Assembly (NCBI GenBank): GCA_009927445.1
Contig: RFMZ01000179.1
Span: forward strand, 1 to 53,679
DNA from: Betaproteobacteria bacterium
Lineage (GTDB): Bacteria; Pseudomonadota; Gammaproteobacteria; Burkholderiales; Burkholderiaceae
Direction: 5' to 3'
DNA: 53,679 nucleotides
Both the position numbers and the translations under genes were made by a program. This document shows, one piece after another, positions 1 through 9,617 of the stretch. Numbering within the stretch: position 1 is the stretch's first letter; the number at the start of each line of letters is the position of its first letter. The notes beneath the pieces were generated by a model. The model searched no databases, was not told the origin of the DNA, and worked only from the letters and a program-made list of their open reading frames with translations.

Positions 1-784
1 CTACGCTGTTGATGAAACTCCTGAGTTGATGCCGATGCCTATTCATTTGGCACATCGTTTAGTAGAACGACAAGCCCACTTACGTCGAGATGGTCGCTTG
101 AACTGGTTAAGACCGGATGCCAAATCTCAGGTGACGATGCGATATGTTGATGGCAAACCGCACTCTATTGATACGGTTGTCTTATCTACGCAACACGCGC
201 CAGACATTACGCTTGAGAAATTGCGAGAGGCGGTTATCGAAGAGATTATTAAACCCGTCTTACCAAAAGATTTTGTTAAAGGTGAGATCAAGTATTTAGT
301 CAATCCGACTGGCCGATTTGTGGTGGGTGGTCCGCAAGGTGATTGTGGTTTAACTGGCCGCAAAATTATTGTGGATACTTATGGTGGCTCTTGCCCCCAT
401 GGTGGCGGCGCATTTTCTGGTAAGGACCCATCTAAAGTTGACCGTTCGGCAGCCTATGCTGCCAGGTATGTTGCCAAAAATGTTGTGGCAGCGGGTTTGG
501 CGAGTAAATGCCTGGTTCAGGTTTCCTATGCAATTGGCGTGGCAAAACCCACCTCAGTATGGGTTAGCACTTATGGCACAGGCGTTATCTCAGATGAAAA
601 GATATCTGAGTTGGTAAATACTCACTTTGACTTAAGGCCAAAAGGTATAGTGAAGATGTTAAATTTACTACGCCCAATTTATAAAAAATCTGCAGCTTAC
701 GGTCACTTTGGTAGAGAGGAGCCGGAGTTTTCTTGGGAGGCAAGAGATTTGGCTTTAACACTAAAATCTGCAGCTGGTTTATAA
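1..784 (+). CDS. metK: S-adenosylmethionine synthase, 3' part (5' end outside window)
   Basis: Makes S-adenosylmethionine from methionine and ATP in the cytoplasm. The reading frame is already open at base 2, and 260 residues are visible of an enzyme usually near 385-390, so about the first third lies upstream. The glycine-rich signature [17 protein letters not shown] and the preceding DTYGG are characteristic of MetK. The C-terminal domain ends normally at a TAA. It is followed by an SAH riboswitch and ahcY, so the SAM-making and SAH-removing steps sit side by side but are probably separately controlled. No frame break is seen in the visible part. Confidence 0.95.
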   Translation, partial: YAVDETPELMPMPIHLAHRLVERQAHLRRDGRLNWLRPDAKSQVTMRYVDGKPHSIDTVVLSTQHAPDITLEKLREAVIEEIIKPVLPKDFVKGEIKYLVNPTGRFVVGGPQGDCGLTGRKIIVDTYGGSCPHGGGAFSGKDPSKVDRSAAYAARYVAKNVVAAGLASKCLVQVSYAIGVAKPTSVWVSTYGTGVISDEKISELVNTHFDLRPKGIVKMLNLLRPIYKKSAAYGHFGREEPEFSWEARDLALTLKSAAGL

Positions 785-795
785 TTTTATAAATT

Positions 796-890
796 CTCCA
801 AGGAGCGTTGCGAGGACATCAGTCAGTTTAAATGACTTATTTCCCTAGGCTTGGAGTGGCTCTGATGAGTCTTGGCAACGGCGCTCACTA
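796..890 (+). promoter_or_regulatory. SAH riboswitch controlling ahcY
   Basis: S-adenosylhomocysteine-sensing RNA in the leader of ahcY. Seen directly: a closing stem ctccaag (796-802) with cttggag (850-856), the conserved GAGCGTTG strand (803-810), and a downstream CAACGGCGCTC strand (876-886) that can form the family's pseudoknot (GAGCG with CGCTC, TTG with CAA). Sequence, spacing and position match the SAH riboswitch class known upstream of ahcY in beta- and gammaproteobacteria, where SAH binding turns expression on. Confidence 0.9.
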
Positions 891-914
891 ACCTTGAAAT
901 GATGGTTGGTGAGC
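883..914 (+). promoter_or_regulatory. Alternative hairpin that competes with the SAH riboswitch pseudoknot
   Basis: An 11-bp stem pairs 883-893 (gctcactaacc) with 904-914 (ggttggtgagc), with one G-T pair and a 10-nt loop, followed by ttctttaaaa. Its 5' arm uses bases 883-886, which are also the 3' strand of the riboswitch pseudoknot, so the two structures exclude each other. This fits an expression-platform hairpin that forms when SAH is absent. The T tract is weak, so it may terminate poorly or act on translation; a ctcc at 926-929 could also pair with the ahcY ggag at 950-953. Confidence 0.7.
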
Positions 915-958
915 TTCTTTAAAAGCTCCCTCAGCATTTCATTTTGCTTGGAGTGCAA

Positions 959-2398
959 ATGAATACCTTATCAGATTTAAAGATTTCAACAGACTATGAG
1001 ATAGCTGATATTACCTTAGCAAATTTCGGTCGCAAAGAAATAGCCATCGCTGAAAGTGAAATGCCAGGTTTAATGGCGATACGTAAAGAGTATGTAGTTA
1101 CCCAACCTTTAAAGGGTGCTCGTATTACTGGATCTCTTCATATGACGATTCAAACAGCGGTTTTGATCGAAACTTTGGAGGCTTTAGGCGCACAGATTCG
1201 CTGGGCTTCTTGCAATATTTACTCAACGCAAGATCATGCTGCGGCAGCTATTGCTGCTAACGGTACACCAGTATTTGCGATCAAAGGTGAAAGTTTAGAG
1301 CAGTATTGGGACTTTACCCACCGTATTTTTGAGTGGGCGGATGGCGGCTACACCAACATGATTTTGGATGATGGTGGCGATGCGACTTTATTGCTTCATT
1401 TGGGTGCTCGGGCTGAGAAAGACTTGTCTGTTTTAAATCATCCAACCAGTGAAGAGGAAACCATCCTATACGCATCAATTAAGGCCAAGCTCAAGCAAGA
1501 TGCTACTTGGTACTCTAAGAGATTAGTAGAAGTAAAGGGTGTTACAGAAGAGACCACCACAGGCGTACATCGTTTGTATCAAATGTTCAAAAAAGGCGAA
1601 CTGAAGTTTCCAGCAATTAATGTGAACGACTCGGTTACAAAGAGTAAGTTTGATAATCTCTACGGTTGCCGTGAATCTTTAGTCGATGCGATTAAACGTG
1701 CAACGGATGTCATGATCGCAGGCAAAGTTGCGGTTGTGGCTGGTTATGGCGATGTAGGGAAGGGATCCGCTCAAGCACTACGAGCATTATCAGCCCAGGT
1801 ATGGGTCACAGAAGTAGATCCGATTTGTGCTTTGCAAGCTGCAATGGAGGGATTTCGGGTTGTAACGATGGAGTACGCAGCTGACAAAGCGGACATTTTT
1901 GTTACGGCAACAGGAAACTATCACGTTATTACCCACGACATTATGATTCGCATGAAAAATCAAGCCATTGTTTGTAATATTGGCCACTTTGATAATGAAA
2001 TTGATGTCGCTGGTATTGAAAAATATCAGTGGGAAGAAATCAAGCCGCAAGTAGACCACGTCATATTCCCAGCGGTTGGCGGTCAAGAAGAAAAACGCAT
2101 TATTCTATTGGCCAAAGGCCGTTTAGTGAACTTAGGTTGTGGCACTGGTCATCCTTCATATGTGATGAGTTCCTCATTCGCCAATCAAACGATTGCGCAA
2201 ATTGAGTTATGGACTAAGTCTAAAACGAACGAGTATCCAATTGGGGTTTACACACTGCCTAAGCATTTAGACGAAAAGGTCGCTGTTTTGCAGTTAAAAA
2301 CCTTGAATGCGCAATTAACCGTGTTAACTGATGAGCAAGCAAACTACATCGGTGTAACAAAACAAGGGCCATTTAAGTCAGACACGTATCGTTATTAA
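959..2398 (+). CDS. ahcY: Adenosylhomocysteinase
   Basis: Hydrolyses S-adenosylhomocysteine to adenosine and homocysteine, removing the product inhibitor of methyltransferases. The ATG at 959 is chosen because a ggag (950-953) lies 5 nt upstream and the protein then has 479 residues, normal for bacterial AhcY. The NAD-binding motif GYGDVGKG lies near residues 262-269 and the substrate-binding N-terminal part is complete. It sits behind the SAH riboswitch and ends 3 bp before metF, so the two form an operon. The frame is intact, in contrast to metF and metH. Confidence 0.97.
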   Translation: MNTLSDLKISTDYEIADITLANFGRKEIAIAESEMPGLMAIRKEYVVTQPLKGARITGSLHMTIQTAVLIETLEALGAQIRWASCNIYSTQDHAAAAIAANGTPVFAIKGESLEQYWDFTHRIFEWADGGYTNMILDDGGDATLLLHLGARAEKDLSVLNHPTSEEETILYASIKAKLKQDATWYSKRLVEVKGVTEETTTGVHRLYQMFKKGELKFPAINVNDSVTKSKFDNLYGCRESLVDAIKRATDVMIAGKVAVVAGYGDVGKGSAQALRALSAQVWVTEVDPICALQAAMEGFRVVTMEYAADKADIFVTATGNYHVITHDIMIRMKNQAIVCNIGHFDNEIDVAGIEKYQWEEIKPQVDHVIFPAVGGQEEKRIILLAKGRLVNLGCGTGHPSYVMSSSFANQTIAQIELWTKSKTNEYPIGVYTLPKHLDEKVAVLQLKTLNAQLTVLTDEQANYIGVTKQGPFKSDTYRY

Positions 2399-2401
2399 TT
2401 G

Positions 2402-3240
2402 ATGGATAAAAAGCGTCCAAAAGAACTCAGTATTGAGTTCTTTCCACCTAAAACACCGGAGGGTGCGGAAAAACTGCGTCTTGTAAAAGATCGCTTGGCA
2501 AAAGAAGTCAAGCCCAGTTTTTTTTCCGTTACCTTTGGTGCGGTGGATCAACACAAGAGGGGACTCTACGGACCGTAGAGTCCATTCATCAAAGCGGCCA
2601 AGATGCCGCCCCGCATTTATCGTGTGTTGGAAGTTCCAAGGAAAATATTTATGAACTTCTTCGGCTTTATAAAGAAATGGGTGTGCGACGTATTGTTGCC
2701 TTAAGAGGAGATTTACCCTCCGGCATGGGACAATATGGCGAATTTCATCATGCCAATGAGCTCGTGGCTTATATCCGTGAGTCGTATGGTGATTGGTTTC
2801 ATATTGAGGTTGCTGCTTATCCAGAAATGCATCCGCAAGCTAGTAGCGTTCGTGCAGATATAGAAAACTTTGTAACTAAAATACAGGCTGGCGCTAACTC
2901 AGCAATCACCCAGTATTTTTACAACACAGACGCCTATTTTCAGTTCATAGAAGATGTTGAGTCTAGGGGCGTTAATGTGCCGATTGTGCCAGGTATTATG
3001 CCGATTACCAGCAGTTCACAACTACTCCGTTTTTCTGACTCATGTGGAGCTGAAATACCAAGGTGGCTTAGAAAACGTCTAGAAGGATTTGGCGATGACA
3101 TTGCTTCAATCAAGGCTTTTGGATTAGATGTCGTCACGGATTTATCGTTGCAACTCCTGGCTGGAGGAGCACCTGGACTGCATTTTTACTCGTTAAATCA
3201 GGCAGACCCGACGATTGCTATCATTAAAAACTTAGACTAA
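2402..3240 (+). pseudogene. metF: 5,10-methylenetetrahydrofolate reductase, broken by a one-base deletion
   Basis: MetF reduces methylene-THF to methyl-THF for methionine synthase. The ATG at 2402 opens a good MetF N-terminus (ELSIEFFPPKTPEG), but around 2541-2546, where the family reads VTFGAGGST, the frame changes and a TAG follows within about 12 codons. The next frame continues with TQEGTLRTVESIHQ and stays open to the TAA at 3240, including LRGDLP and the C-terminal helices. One missing G in the GCGGTGGA stretch explains the break; nothing else is damaged. It could be a real recent null allele or a sequencing error. It is in an operon with ahcY, and its last 4 bp overlap the convergent gene. 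Confidence 0.85.
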
Positions 3241-3791
3241 CTAAAATAAAACTGAATCCCCTCAGATTCAATTTTGATATCTGAGGGGGGCTTTTTAAAA
3301 ATAGGCTGGGTTTTAGAGTTCAATTCAAAAACGAGTAATCCATTAATCCATCCGGTTAGGAACGGATTAATTTGGCTAAGAATTAAGTGATTAAGGCCAA
3401 TTTTATCGTCTATTTTTTCTATCCGAAGTTGGTCGATTAAGGGGTCTTTTAAGAATATTTTTCGACTACTTACCTCATAGCGAAAAGAAGAACTACACTG
3501 CATCAATGCTTGAACTGGCTGTGAGTTATCCAAGCTAATAGTTAAGTCGCTCTGAAGAATAAGGCGTTGGCGGGGTTCATCAAAGCGCAATTCGGGAGAA
3601 ATCAAGTTAACCTTGATTATGCCAAGGAGCTCTCTTTGAATCGGCGATTGTGTTAATAGGTAGAGGTTAATGAGAGAGCCTGAGAGAAAATAACTAGTTG
3701 CCCCATAAGATATTCCTGAGGCTCCTAGATAAATTCCAAAGATACTAATTTGTTGGAGAACTTGGCGTCGAAAATAATTTATAGCTGTCAT
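3237..3791 (-). CDS. DUF1439-like envelope protein (YceB-like)
   Basis: A 184-residue protein with a short basic start and a hydrophobic N-terminal stretch (about residues 12-45) that could act as an export signal or anchor; no lipobox is seen. The rest alternates hydrophobic beta segments with SPELRFDEPRQRL, a Tyr/Phe-rich middle and a DPLIDQLRIE segment, the layout of DUF1439/YceB-like proteins whose role is not established. It starts 4 bp inside the end of the cyclo-ligase gene, so it is probably translationally coupled to it. Its 3' end overlaps the metF stop by 4 bp. The family call is from pattern only. Confidence 0.6.
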   Translation of the reverse strand: MTAINYFRRQVLQQISIFGIYLGASGISYGATSYFLSGSLINLYLLTQSPIQRELLGIIKVNLISPELRFDEPRQRLILQSDLTISLDNSQPVQALMQCSSSFRYEVSSRKIFLKDPLIDQLRIEKIDDKIGLNHLILSQINPFLTGWINGLLVFELNSKTQPIFKKPPSDIKIESEGIQFYFS

Positions 3792-4405
3792 TGGTGAGGT
3801 AAAAACCCCTTGGAGTATCGACTATTTTTTTCAGTAATGATGCCATCCAATGCGATGTCATGTGGTTGAGTTTGCCATTGAACAGGGCTTAATTGAAATT
3901 CCTCAAGACTAATACCTAAAAAAATTGGTGGATTAGCAACTAAGGCATAATCCGCAAAACTTCGATCGTAATATCCACCACCATAACCTAGCCGCCAAAA
4001 TCGTTGATCAAATCCTTGCCAACCAAGGCAAGGCGCAAAAATTAGATCTGGTTCGATAACTGGAGTTTGAAATGGCTCAGGAATATTCGCAAGACCTGGT
4101 TTCATTTCCGTATCAAAGGCCCATTCGTGAAAAGTGAGAGGTTGATTTTTTTTCGTAATTGGCAGCGCTAGCCGTCTTTTGGGGTTCTGACCACACCAAT
4201 CCATTAAAACGGATCGAATATCTGGTTCGCCACGAATTGGCCAATATAGTGCAATGGTCTGAATATGAGCGAAGGCGTTTAAGGCAATTAAAACATGTTC
4301 GTGAATTTGTAGCACAATAGAGCTATATAGCGTAGTGTCATGAGCCAAAAATTGGCGCTGCTCCAGCAGTTCTTTTCTTAATTGTTGGATATTGTTTGGA
4401 TTCAT
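3788..4405 (-). CDS. 5-formyltetrahydrofolate cyclo-ligase
   Basis: Converts 5-formyl-THF to 5,10-methenyl-THF with ATP, recycling a folate by-product (the family of E. coli YgfA and MTHFS). The 205-residue protein has the N-terminal basic helix LRKELLEQRQF, an IALYWPIRGEPDIR segment, and the diagnostic C-terminal RLGYGGGYYDR motif followed by the PHDIALDGIITE end. ATG at 4405 is preferred; an in-frame TTG at 4414 is possible. The gene is divergent from the transglycosylase and overlaps the DUF1439-like gene by 4 bp. Confidence 0.9.
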   Translation of the reverse strand: MNPNNIQQLRKELLEQRQFLAHDTTLYSSIVLQIHEHVLIALNAFAHIQTIALYWPIRGEPDIRSVLMDWCGQNPKRRLALPITKKNQPLTFHEWAFDTEMKPGLANIPEPFQTPVIEPDLIFAPCLGWQGFDQRFWRLGYGGGYYDRSFADYALVANPPIFLGISLEEFQLSPVQWQTQPHDIALDGIITEKNSRYSKGFLPHQ

Positions 4406-4463
4406 TTCTTGCAATAAAATTTAATCGTCGGAAGCGGATTAAGGGACTGAATTGGAAATAAGT

Positions 4464-6374
4464 ATGCCTCAAAAAAAGAGATTTAATGTTAAATATCTTT
4501 ATCTACTAGCACTACTTATTGGTGGTTCAGCTTTAGGGCTCAGCAGAGCAGACCCTAAAACCAGCGACCTTACAGCTAAAGATCAAATTTTTATGGACCT
4601 ACGAGAGGCGTCTAGAAAAAATGATGCGTTACGGAGTGGGCAACTCGCTAATCAGCTAAATGGGTACGATATGCCAGATTATGTGGAGTATTTTCGATTA
4701 AAGCCAAAACTATACGATAGTGCCGGTAAAGCCAATGGTAGTTACGAGATAGATGCCGACGTAGAGAGTTTTTTAAACAAGTATAAAGGTAGTGGACTAG
4801 CTGATCGACTTCGGAATGATTGGTTATTAGTCCTTGGAAAAAGAAAAGACTGGCAATTATTTGACCGAGAATATTCGCAATTTGTTTTAGACGACGACAC
4901 CCAAGTTAAATGCTATTCCTATATGTCACGGCTTTCCAAAGGCGAGTCTCCAAAACTTTTGGGTAATTTAGCAAAAGCCAATCTTTTAGATCCAAGATAT
5001 TTTGGTGAGTCATGTCCAGAAGCTGTGCAATTATTAATGCTGCGTGGCGGATTAACAAGATCTGAGGGTTTGTCGCTAGGCAGAACCGCACTAGAAATGG
5101 GTTTTGATACAGTTGCAAAGAGAATGGGGGGCGAGGATCCTATTACAGATATTGTTAGAAATGCAAAGACAAATCCAAGTAACGCTTACCGAACTTTAGA
5201 GCAGATGGATTGGCGATCAAGTATAGAAAATAAAAGTTTAGCATGGGGTGTTATTGGACAATTTCTGGCGAAGAAGTTAGATCCCTTAGCGATTGAAGCA
5301 TACCGCAAACAACACGCTCTGGGCGGTAGTCAATTGCTATCTCCTGAGTCGGCTGAATGGAAGATTCGGGTTGCCTTACGCGAAAAAGATTGGCGTTTAG
5401 TCAAAGAATCGATTGAGACGATGTCTGAGGTGATCCGAAATCGTGATCCAGCCTGGACCTATTGGTATGGCAGGGCGTTAAAGGAACTTGGTGATCCCAG
5501 GGCTAATGATAGTTTCATGGCGATTGCTGGGCAATACCATTTTTATGGCCAGTTAGCTTTAGAGGAGTTAGGGAGAACAATTTCTATTCCACCCAAAATA
5601 ACAGTTACCGATATCGATGCGAAGATCACTAAAAGCTTACCTGCATTTGATAAAGCAGCCAAACTATATCAAATGAATTTACGAACCGAAGGTAACCGCG
5701 AGTGGAACTGGGAATTACGAAGTATGTCTGATCAAGAACTAATTGCTGCTGCGGAATACGGCAAGAAAATTGGTTTAATTGATCGGGCAGTTAATACGGC
5801 GGATCGAACGAAAGCCGAGCATAATTTTTACTTAAGATATCCAACGCCCTATATTGAAAAATTACAACCCATCACGCAAAAACTGCATTTAGACATGTAC
5901 TGGGTTTATGGCTTGATTCGACAAGAGTCTCGGTTTGTTATGGTGGCCAAATCCCATGTGGGCGCTTCTGGATTAATGCAAGTAATGCCTGCAACAGGTA
6001 AGTATGTGGCAAAAAAAATTGGGATGAATGATTATCGGCCCGAAAAGCTATCCGAATTACAAACGAATTTAGTGTTGGGTAGTAATTATTTAAGTATGGT
6101 TTTAAATGATTTGGATGGCTCTTGGGGGCTAGCTTCTGCCGCCTATAACGCCGGCCCAGGCCGACCTAAACAGTGGCGGCAAAGTTTAACCAAGACAGTT
6201 GACGGAGCGATTTATGCTGAAACAATTCCTTTTAATGAAACCAGAACGTATGTTAAAAACGTCCTTGCGAATGCTGTTTTTTATGGAACGCTATACACGG
6301 GTAAGGCGCAATCTTTAAAAGAGAAATTAGGCACAGTAAGGCCTACACAGGCTGTTTCGTCAAATCTTCCATAG
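4464..6374 (+). CDS. slt: Soluble lytic murein transglycosylase
   Basis: Periplasmic enzyme that cleaves peptidoglycan glycan strands to give 1,6-anhydro ends. ATG at 4464 follows a ggaaa at 4454-4458; an in-frame TTG at 4452 is less likely. The N-terminus has a basic start and a hydrophobic signal segment (YLYLLALLIGGSALGLS). A long alpha-helical superhelical region fills most of the 636 residues, and the C-terminal SLT domain has the catalytic Glu near residue 488 in IRQESRF, then GASGLMQVMP and AAYNAGPGR. Length and layout match Slt70-type enzymes. The frame is intact. Confidence 0.93.
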   Translation: MPQKKRFNVKYLYLLALLIGGSALGLSRADPKTSDLTAKDQIFMDLREASRKNDALRSGQLANQLNGYDMPDYVEYFRLKPKLYDSAGKANGSYEIDADVESFLNKYKGSGLADRLRNDWLLVLGKRKDWQLFDREYSQFVLDDDTQVKCYSYMSRLSKGESPKLLGNLAKANLLDPRYFGESCPEAVQLLMLRGGLTRSEGLSLGRTALEMGFDTVAKRMGGEDPITDIVRNAKTNPSNAYRTLEQMDWRSSIENKSLAWGVIGQFLAKKLDPLAIEAYRKQHALGGSQLLSPESAEWKIRVALREKDWRLVKESIETMSEVIRNRDPAWTYWYGRALKELGDPRANDSFMAIAGQYHFYGQLALEELGRTISIPPKITVTDIDAKITKSLPAFDKAAKLYQMNLRTEGNREWNWELRSMSDQELIAAAEYGKKIGLIDRAVNTADRTKAEHNFYLRYPTPYIEKLQPITQKLHLDMYWVYGLIRQESRFVMVAKSHVGASGLMQVMPATGKYVAKKIGMNDYRPEKLSELQTNLVLGSNYLSMVLNDLDGSWGLASAAYNAGPGRPKQWRQSLTKTVDGAIYAETIPFNETRTYVKNVLANAVFYGTLYTGKAQSLKEKLGTVRPTQAVSSNLP

Positions 6375-6383
6375 GGCAAACTA

Positions 6384-7301
6384 ATGGCTAAACAGCAAGT
6401 ATTACTTATTGGCGGTACAGGATTTATTGGATCTGCGATTGTTGAGCGCTTATTACAAAGTGAAGAATTTGAAGTCCATTTGATGATACGGCCATCATCT
6501 AGGGGAAAAGAAAACAGAAGGCAAGAGTTAGCCCAGACACATCTTTACACCGATGTTTCTGAGGCCAGTTTAAAGCAATTATTTACTCAGTTAGATCCGA
6601 ATATATGCATTATTAATTTGGTTGGCGTATTACATGCTAGCCAAGCATTCCCATATGGCCCGGAGTTTAAAGAGGCGCACATTGACATTGTGCGAGCCAT
6701 TATTGCAGCTATGCGGGCGCATCGCTTGCAACGATATATTCACATGAGTGCTTTAGGGGCAGATTCGCAAGGACCCTCAATGTACCTGCGTAGCAAGGGT
6801 GAAGCCGAATTACTTGTGAAGGCCTCAGGCCTGGATTGGACAATTGTTAGACCTTCGGTTGTGTTTGGAGAAACAGATAATTTTATTAACATGTTTGGTA
6901 AATTACAGCGCTTTTTTCCAGTAATGCCATTGGCTGGCGCACATGTCCAATTCCAGCCGGTTAGTGTGCTCGATGTGGCTGAGGTATTTAAGCGAGCCAT
7001 ACTTGAGTCTTCAACGATTCATCAATCATATGATCTTGGTGGGCCTACAGTTTATTCATTAGCAGAATTAATTCGTTTTGCAGCAAAAAGACAGGGTATA
7101 TCCCGTCCTGTTATTCCCTTGCCTGATTGGATGGGATATTTGCAAGCACTTTTATTAGAAAAGTTACCAGGACCAACAGTCATGTCGCGTGATAATCTAG
7201 CATCTATGAAAAGTCCGAGTATCCTCGACCCAAGCCTACCCAATGCATTCATTGAAACATTCAAAATTTCTCCTCGTCCTTTAGAGAGTTTAATGCGTTG
7301 A
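6384..7301 (+). CDS. NAD(P)-binding atypical SDR, NDUFA9/complex-I-associated type
   Basis: A 305-residue Rossmann protein of the atypical short-chain dehydrogenase group that includes NDUFA9. The dinucleotide motif GGTGFIG is at residues 9-15. The usual YxxxK site is replaced by YLRSKGEAE, and a WTIVRPSVVFG segment is typical of the group. The substrate is unknown; homologues are often described as complex I accessory or quinone-related proteins. It begins 9 bp after slt, and its TGA overlaps the TTG start of cca, suggesting an slt-SDR-cca transcription unit. Confidence 0.85.
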   Translation: MAKQQVLLIGGTGFIGSAIVERLLQSEEFEVHLMIRPSSRGKENRRQELAQTHLYTDVSEASLKQLFTQLDPNICIINLVGVLHASQAFPYGPEFKEAHIDIVRAIIAAMRAHRLQRYIHMSALGADSQGPSMYLRSKGEAELLVKASGLDWTIVRPSVVFGETDNFINMFGKLQRFFPVMPLAGAHVQFQPVSVLDVAEVFKRAILESSTIHQSYDLGGPTVYSLAELIRFAAKRQGISRPVIPLPDWMGYLQALLLEKLPGPTVMSRDNLASMKSPSILDPSLPNAFIETFKISPRPLESLMR

Positions 7302-8401
7302 AAACTTACTTGGTTGGTGGGGCAATCCGTGACCAATTGCTTGGCTTAGCAAGAGCAGATCATGATTATGTAGTAGTTGGGTCTAGTCCAGGAGAAATGT
7401 TGGAATTAGGATTTCTGCCAGTTGGAAAAGATTTTCCCGTATTTTTACATCCTCATACCAAAGACGAATATGCCTTAGCCCGAACGGAGCGAAAGGTTGG
7501 GCAGGGTTATAAGGGGTTTGAGTTTTACACAGCACCAGATATTTCCTTAGAGGACGATTTAGCACGGCGGGATTTTACAGTCAATGCAATAGCTCAAGAA
7601 GTCGATACATCAGGTCAGGCTATTGGGCCCTTGATAGATCCTTTTCAAGGTCAATTGGATTTATCCCAAAAGGTCTTTCGCCATATTGGACCAGCGTTTA
7701 CAGAAGATCCCTTACGAATTTTACGTTTAGCGCGGTTTTTAGCACGCTTTAAAGACTTTTCAATTGCCCCGCAAACCCAAAAATTAGTATCTCAGATGGT
7801 GCAAGACGGGGAGTTAAGACATCTTGTTGCCGAGCGAGTTTGGCAAGAATTGAGTCGGGGTTTGATGGAGCCAAATCCTTCTAGGATGCTCGAAATGCTT
7901 ACTACTTCGCAAGCGATTCAAGATGTATTCCCCCAAGATTTATGTCAGAAACAAATCTTAGATAAAACGATTGCAGCCCTAGATCAAGTAGTAAGTAGTC
8001 AGGTAACACTATCGTTACGAGTAGCTTCCCTAATGAATTTAGTAGACCTAGAGCAAATACTATCTTGGACTTTGCAATTGAAAGTACCCCTTGAAATTAA
8101 ATCGTACGCCGTTATTTTCAGGAAGTTGCGAAGCCTTTTAGAAAAGCCAACAATATCTGCCAAGGAATACTTACAGTTTTTAGATCAAGCAGATTTTTGG
8201 AGAAAGCCAGAGAGACTTTTAGAGTTGATTCAGCTGGCAAAAAAACTCGATTTACAAGCAGCCAATTTAGAGGGAATATTACTTCGATTGAAGGTATTTG
8301 ATACCCAAGAGATTGTTTTAAAGATGGGTCAATCCACTGGAGCACAAATTGGTCAGGCCATAGTTCAGTCTAGGCTTCAAGTAATCGAAGCTTGCCTGTA
8401 A
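7298..8401 (+). CDS. cca: CCA-adding tRNA nucleotidyltransferase, shortened C-terminus
   Basis: Adds or repairs the 3' CCA of tRNAs. The start is the TTG at 7298, which overlaps the upstream TGA and gives MKTYLVGGAIRDQLLG, matching the conserved family N-terminus. The nucleotidyltransferase core is present: GGAIRD, the acidic pair in DHDYVVVG, RRDFTVNAIA, and the ERhead-type EDPLRILRLARFLARF. At 367 residues it is shorter than E. coli Cca (about 412). The region where gammaproteobacterial Cca carries the HD phosphohydrolase motifs has no HD pair or matching His ligands. The last 32 bp overlap the convergent methyltransferase gene. Confidence 0.92.
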   Translation: MKTYLVGGAIRDQLLGLARADHDYVVVGSSPGEMLELGFLPVGKDFPVFLHPHTKDEYALARTERKVGQGYKGFEFYTAPDISLEDDLARRDFTVNAIAQEVDTSGQAIGPLIDPFQGQLDLSQKVFRHIGPAFTEDPLRILRLARFLARFKDFSIAPQTQKLVSQMVQDGELRHLVAERVWQELSRGLMEPNPSRMLEMLTTSQAIQDVFPQDLCQKQILDKTIAALDQVVSSQVTLSLRVASLMNLVDLEQILSWTLQLKVPLEIKSYAVIFRKLRSLLEKPTISAKEYLQFLDQADFWRKPERLLELIQLAKKLDLQAANLEGILLRLKVFDTQEIVLKMGQSTGAQIGQAIVQSRLQVIEACL

Positions 8402-9599
8402 AGCCGGGTAAACTTGCAGCTACTTCCTCAAAGGCTGGATCATTAGAAGAATTTTTATACCAAGCTACTGCTTTGAAGAGTTCACCCATTTCGGCTTCGG
8501 AGAGAAGTTTTTGGACCCCGTTCGCTTGAGGCAGGTAGTTTTTTGCATCATGTGGATCAAGTTGGTCAAGCAAAAGTTGGCCAATTCCAGCATTCAGGAG
8601 GTAGGCTCCCTGGCTACTATAACCAATGAGGTTCAACCCAGCAGTTTGGGCGACTTGATTCATTGAGGTCCACTCAATGTGGGCAGTGATATCACATAAA
8701 CCTGGTAAATAAAAAACATCATCGATACTATGGTGCCGGTGGTGCGCAATTAAGGTACCCTTGTTTCGCTGAGGATGGTAATACTCTTTTGCTGGAAAAC
8801 CATAATCAAACGTTAAGAAAATACCTTGACGCAGTTGCTCTGCTAAAGTTTGTGTCCATGCCTTAGCTCGCGGATGAATTTCTGTTGTATAGCCTAGGGC
8901 CAATTCCACTTGCGAAGATTGTAGGTAAGTTGGCAGATCTTCCCTTGCAACGAGTGGTCCATCGCAATAAAGCCAGTGGTCAGAAAATGAGGGAGAACGG
9001 GGATTTGGATTTACTGTAATACCGAGATAATGCCAACCATCTGCACGTTTAATGATGAGATCAACTGGCATGGCATCTAAAACTTCATTGGCTAGAACCA
9101 CTCCAGAAAAGTTTTTAGGAAGTTCAACGAGCCACTCAATAGAAGTTAATATGTGATGTTCTTGAACAAAAGCTTGCAGGCGTTTTTTTTGGATAGCTTG
9201 TAAATCTGGAGACACTTCGAGAATGGAATAGGTGGTTAGGATTTGATTTTGTCTTTTGAGCGTGAGTAAAATACTCTGAGCGAGCGCACCGGAGCCGGCA
9301 CCAAATTCTAAGATCTGACTGGGGAGGGATTGATTTGAAAAATAGCTTAGAACAGGAATGAGAGTTTGAGTAACCGCAGCACCAAACCACGGGGAAATCT
9401 CAGGGGCAGTGATAAAGTCACCTTGTGAGCCAAATTTAATAGATCCGGCAGTGTAGTAGCCTAGGTTTGGGGCATATAATGCCAATTCCATGTAATGTGA
9501 AAAAGGTAGCCAGCCGAAGCTTTTTTTTACCTCGGAGTCAATAAGGTTGGATAATTGACGACAATGTGCTAATGCTTCGGTATTAGTTAGAATTTCCAT
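8370..9599 (-). CDS. MidA/NDUFAF7-family SAM-dependent methyltransferase
   Basis: A 409-residue protein of the family of mitochondrial NDUFAF7 (MidA), a SAM-dependent arginine methyltransferase that assists complex I assembly; the bacterial role is less clear. Visible hallmarks are SHYMELALYAPNLGYY near the N-terminus, GDFITAPEISPWFG, the SAM motif ILEFGAGSGALA, and VVLANEVLDAMPVDL. ATG at 9599 leaves only 18 bp to the divergent SDR gene. The presence of an NDUFA9-like SDR two genes away may reflect a shared link to complex I (inference). Confidence 0.9.
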   Translation of the reverse strand: MEILTNTEALAHCRQLSNLIDSEVKKSFGWLPFSHYMELALYAPNLGYYTAGSIKFGSQGDFITAPEISPWFGAAVTQTLIPVLSYFSNQSLPSQILEFGAGSGALAQSILLTLKRQNQILTTYSILEVSPDLQAIQKKRLQAFVQEHHILTSIEWLVELPKNFSGVVLANEVLDAMPVDLIIKRADGWHYLGITVNPNPRSPSFSDHWLYCDGPLVAREDLPTYLQSSQVELALGYTTEIHPRAKAWTQTLAEQLRQGIFLTFDYGFPAKEYYHPQRNKGTLIAHHRHHSIDDVFYLPGLCDITAHIEWTSMNQVAQTAGLNLIGYSSQGAYLLNAGIGQLLLDQLDPHDAKNYLPQANGVQKLLSEAEMGELFKAVAWYKNSSNDPAFEEVAASLPGFTGKLRLLEA

Positions 9600-9617
9600 A
9601 GATAACTATTTTATGCG

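Noticed and set aside
1790..2086. Antisense reading frame inside ahcY
   Set aside because: The frame is open because of codon bias of ahcY; the product has no recognisable fold, start signal or motif.
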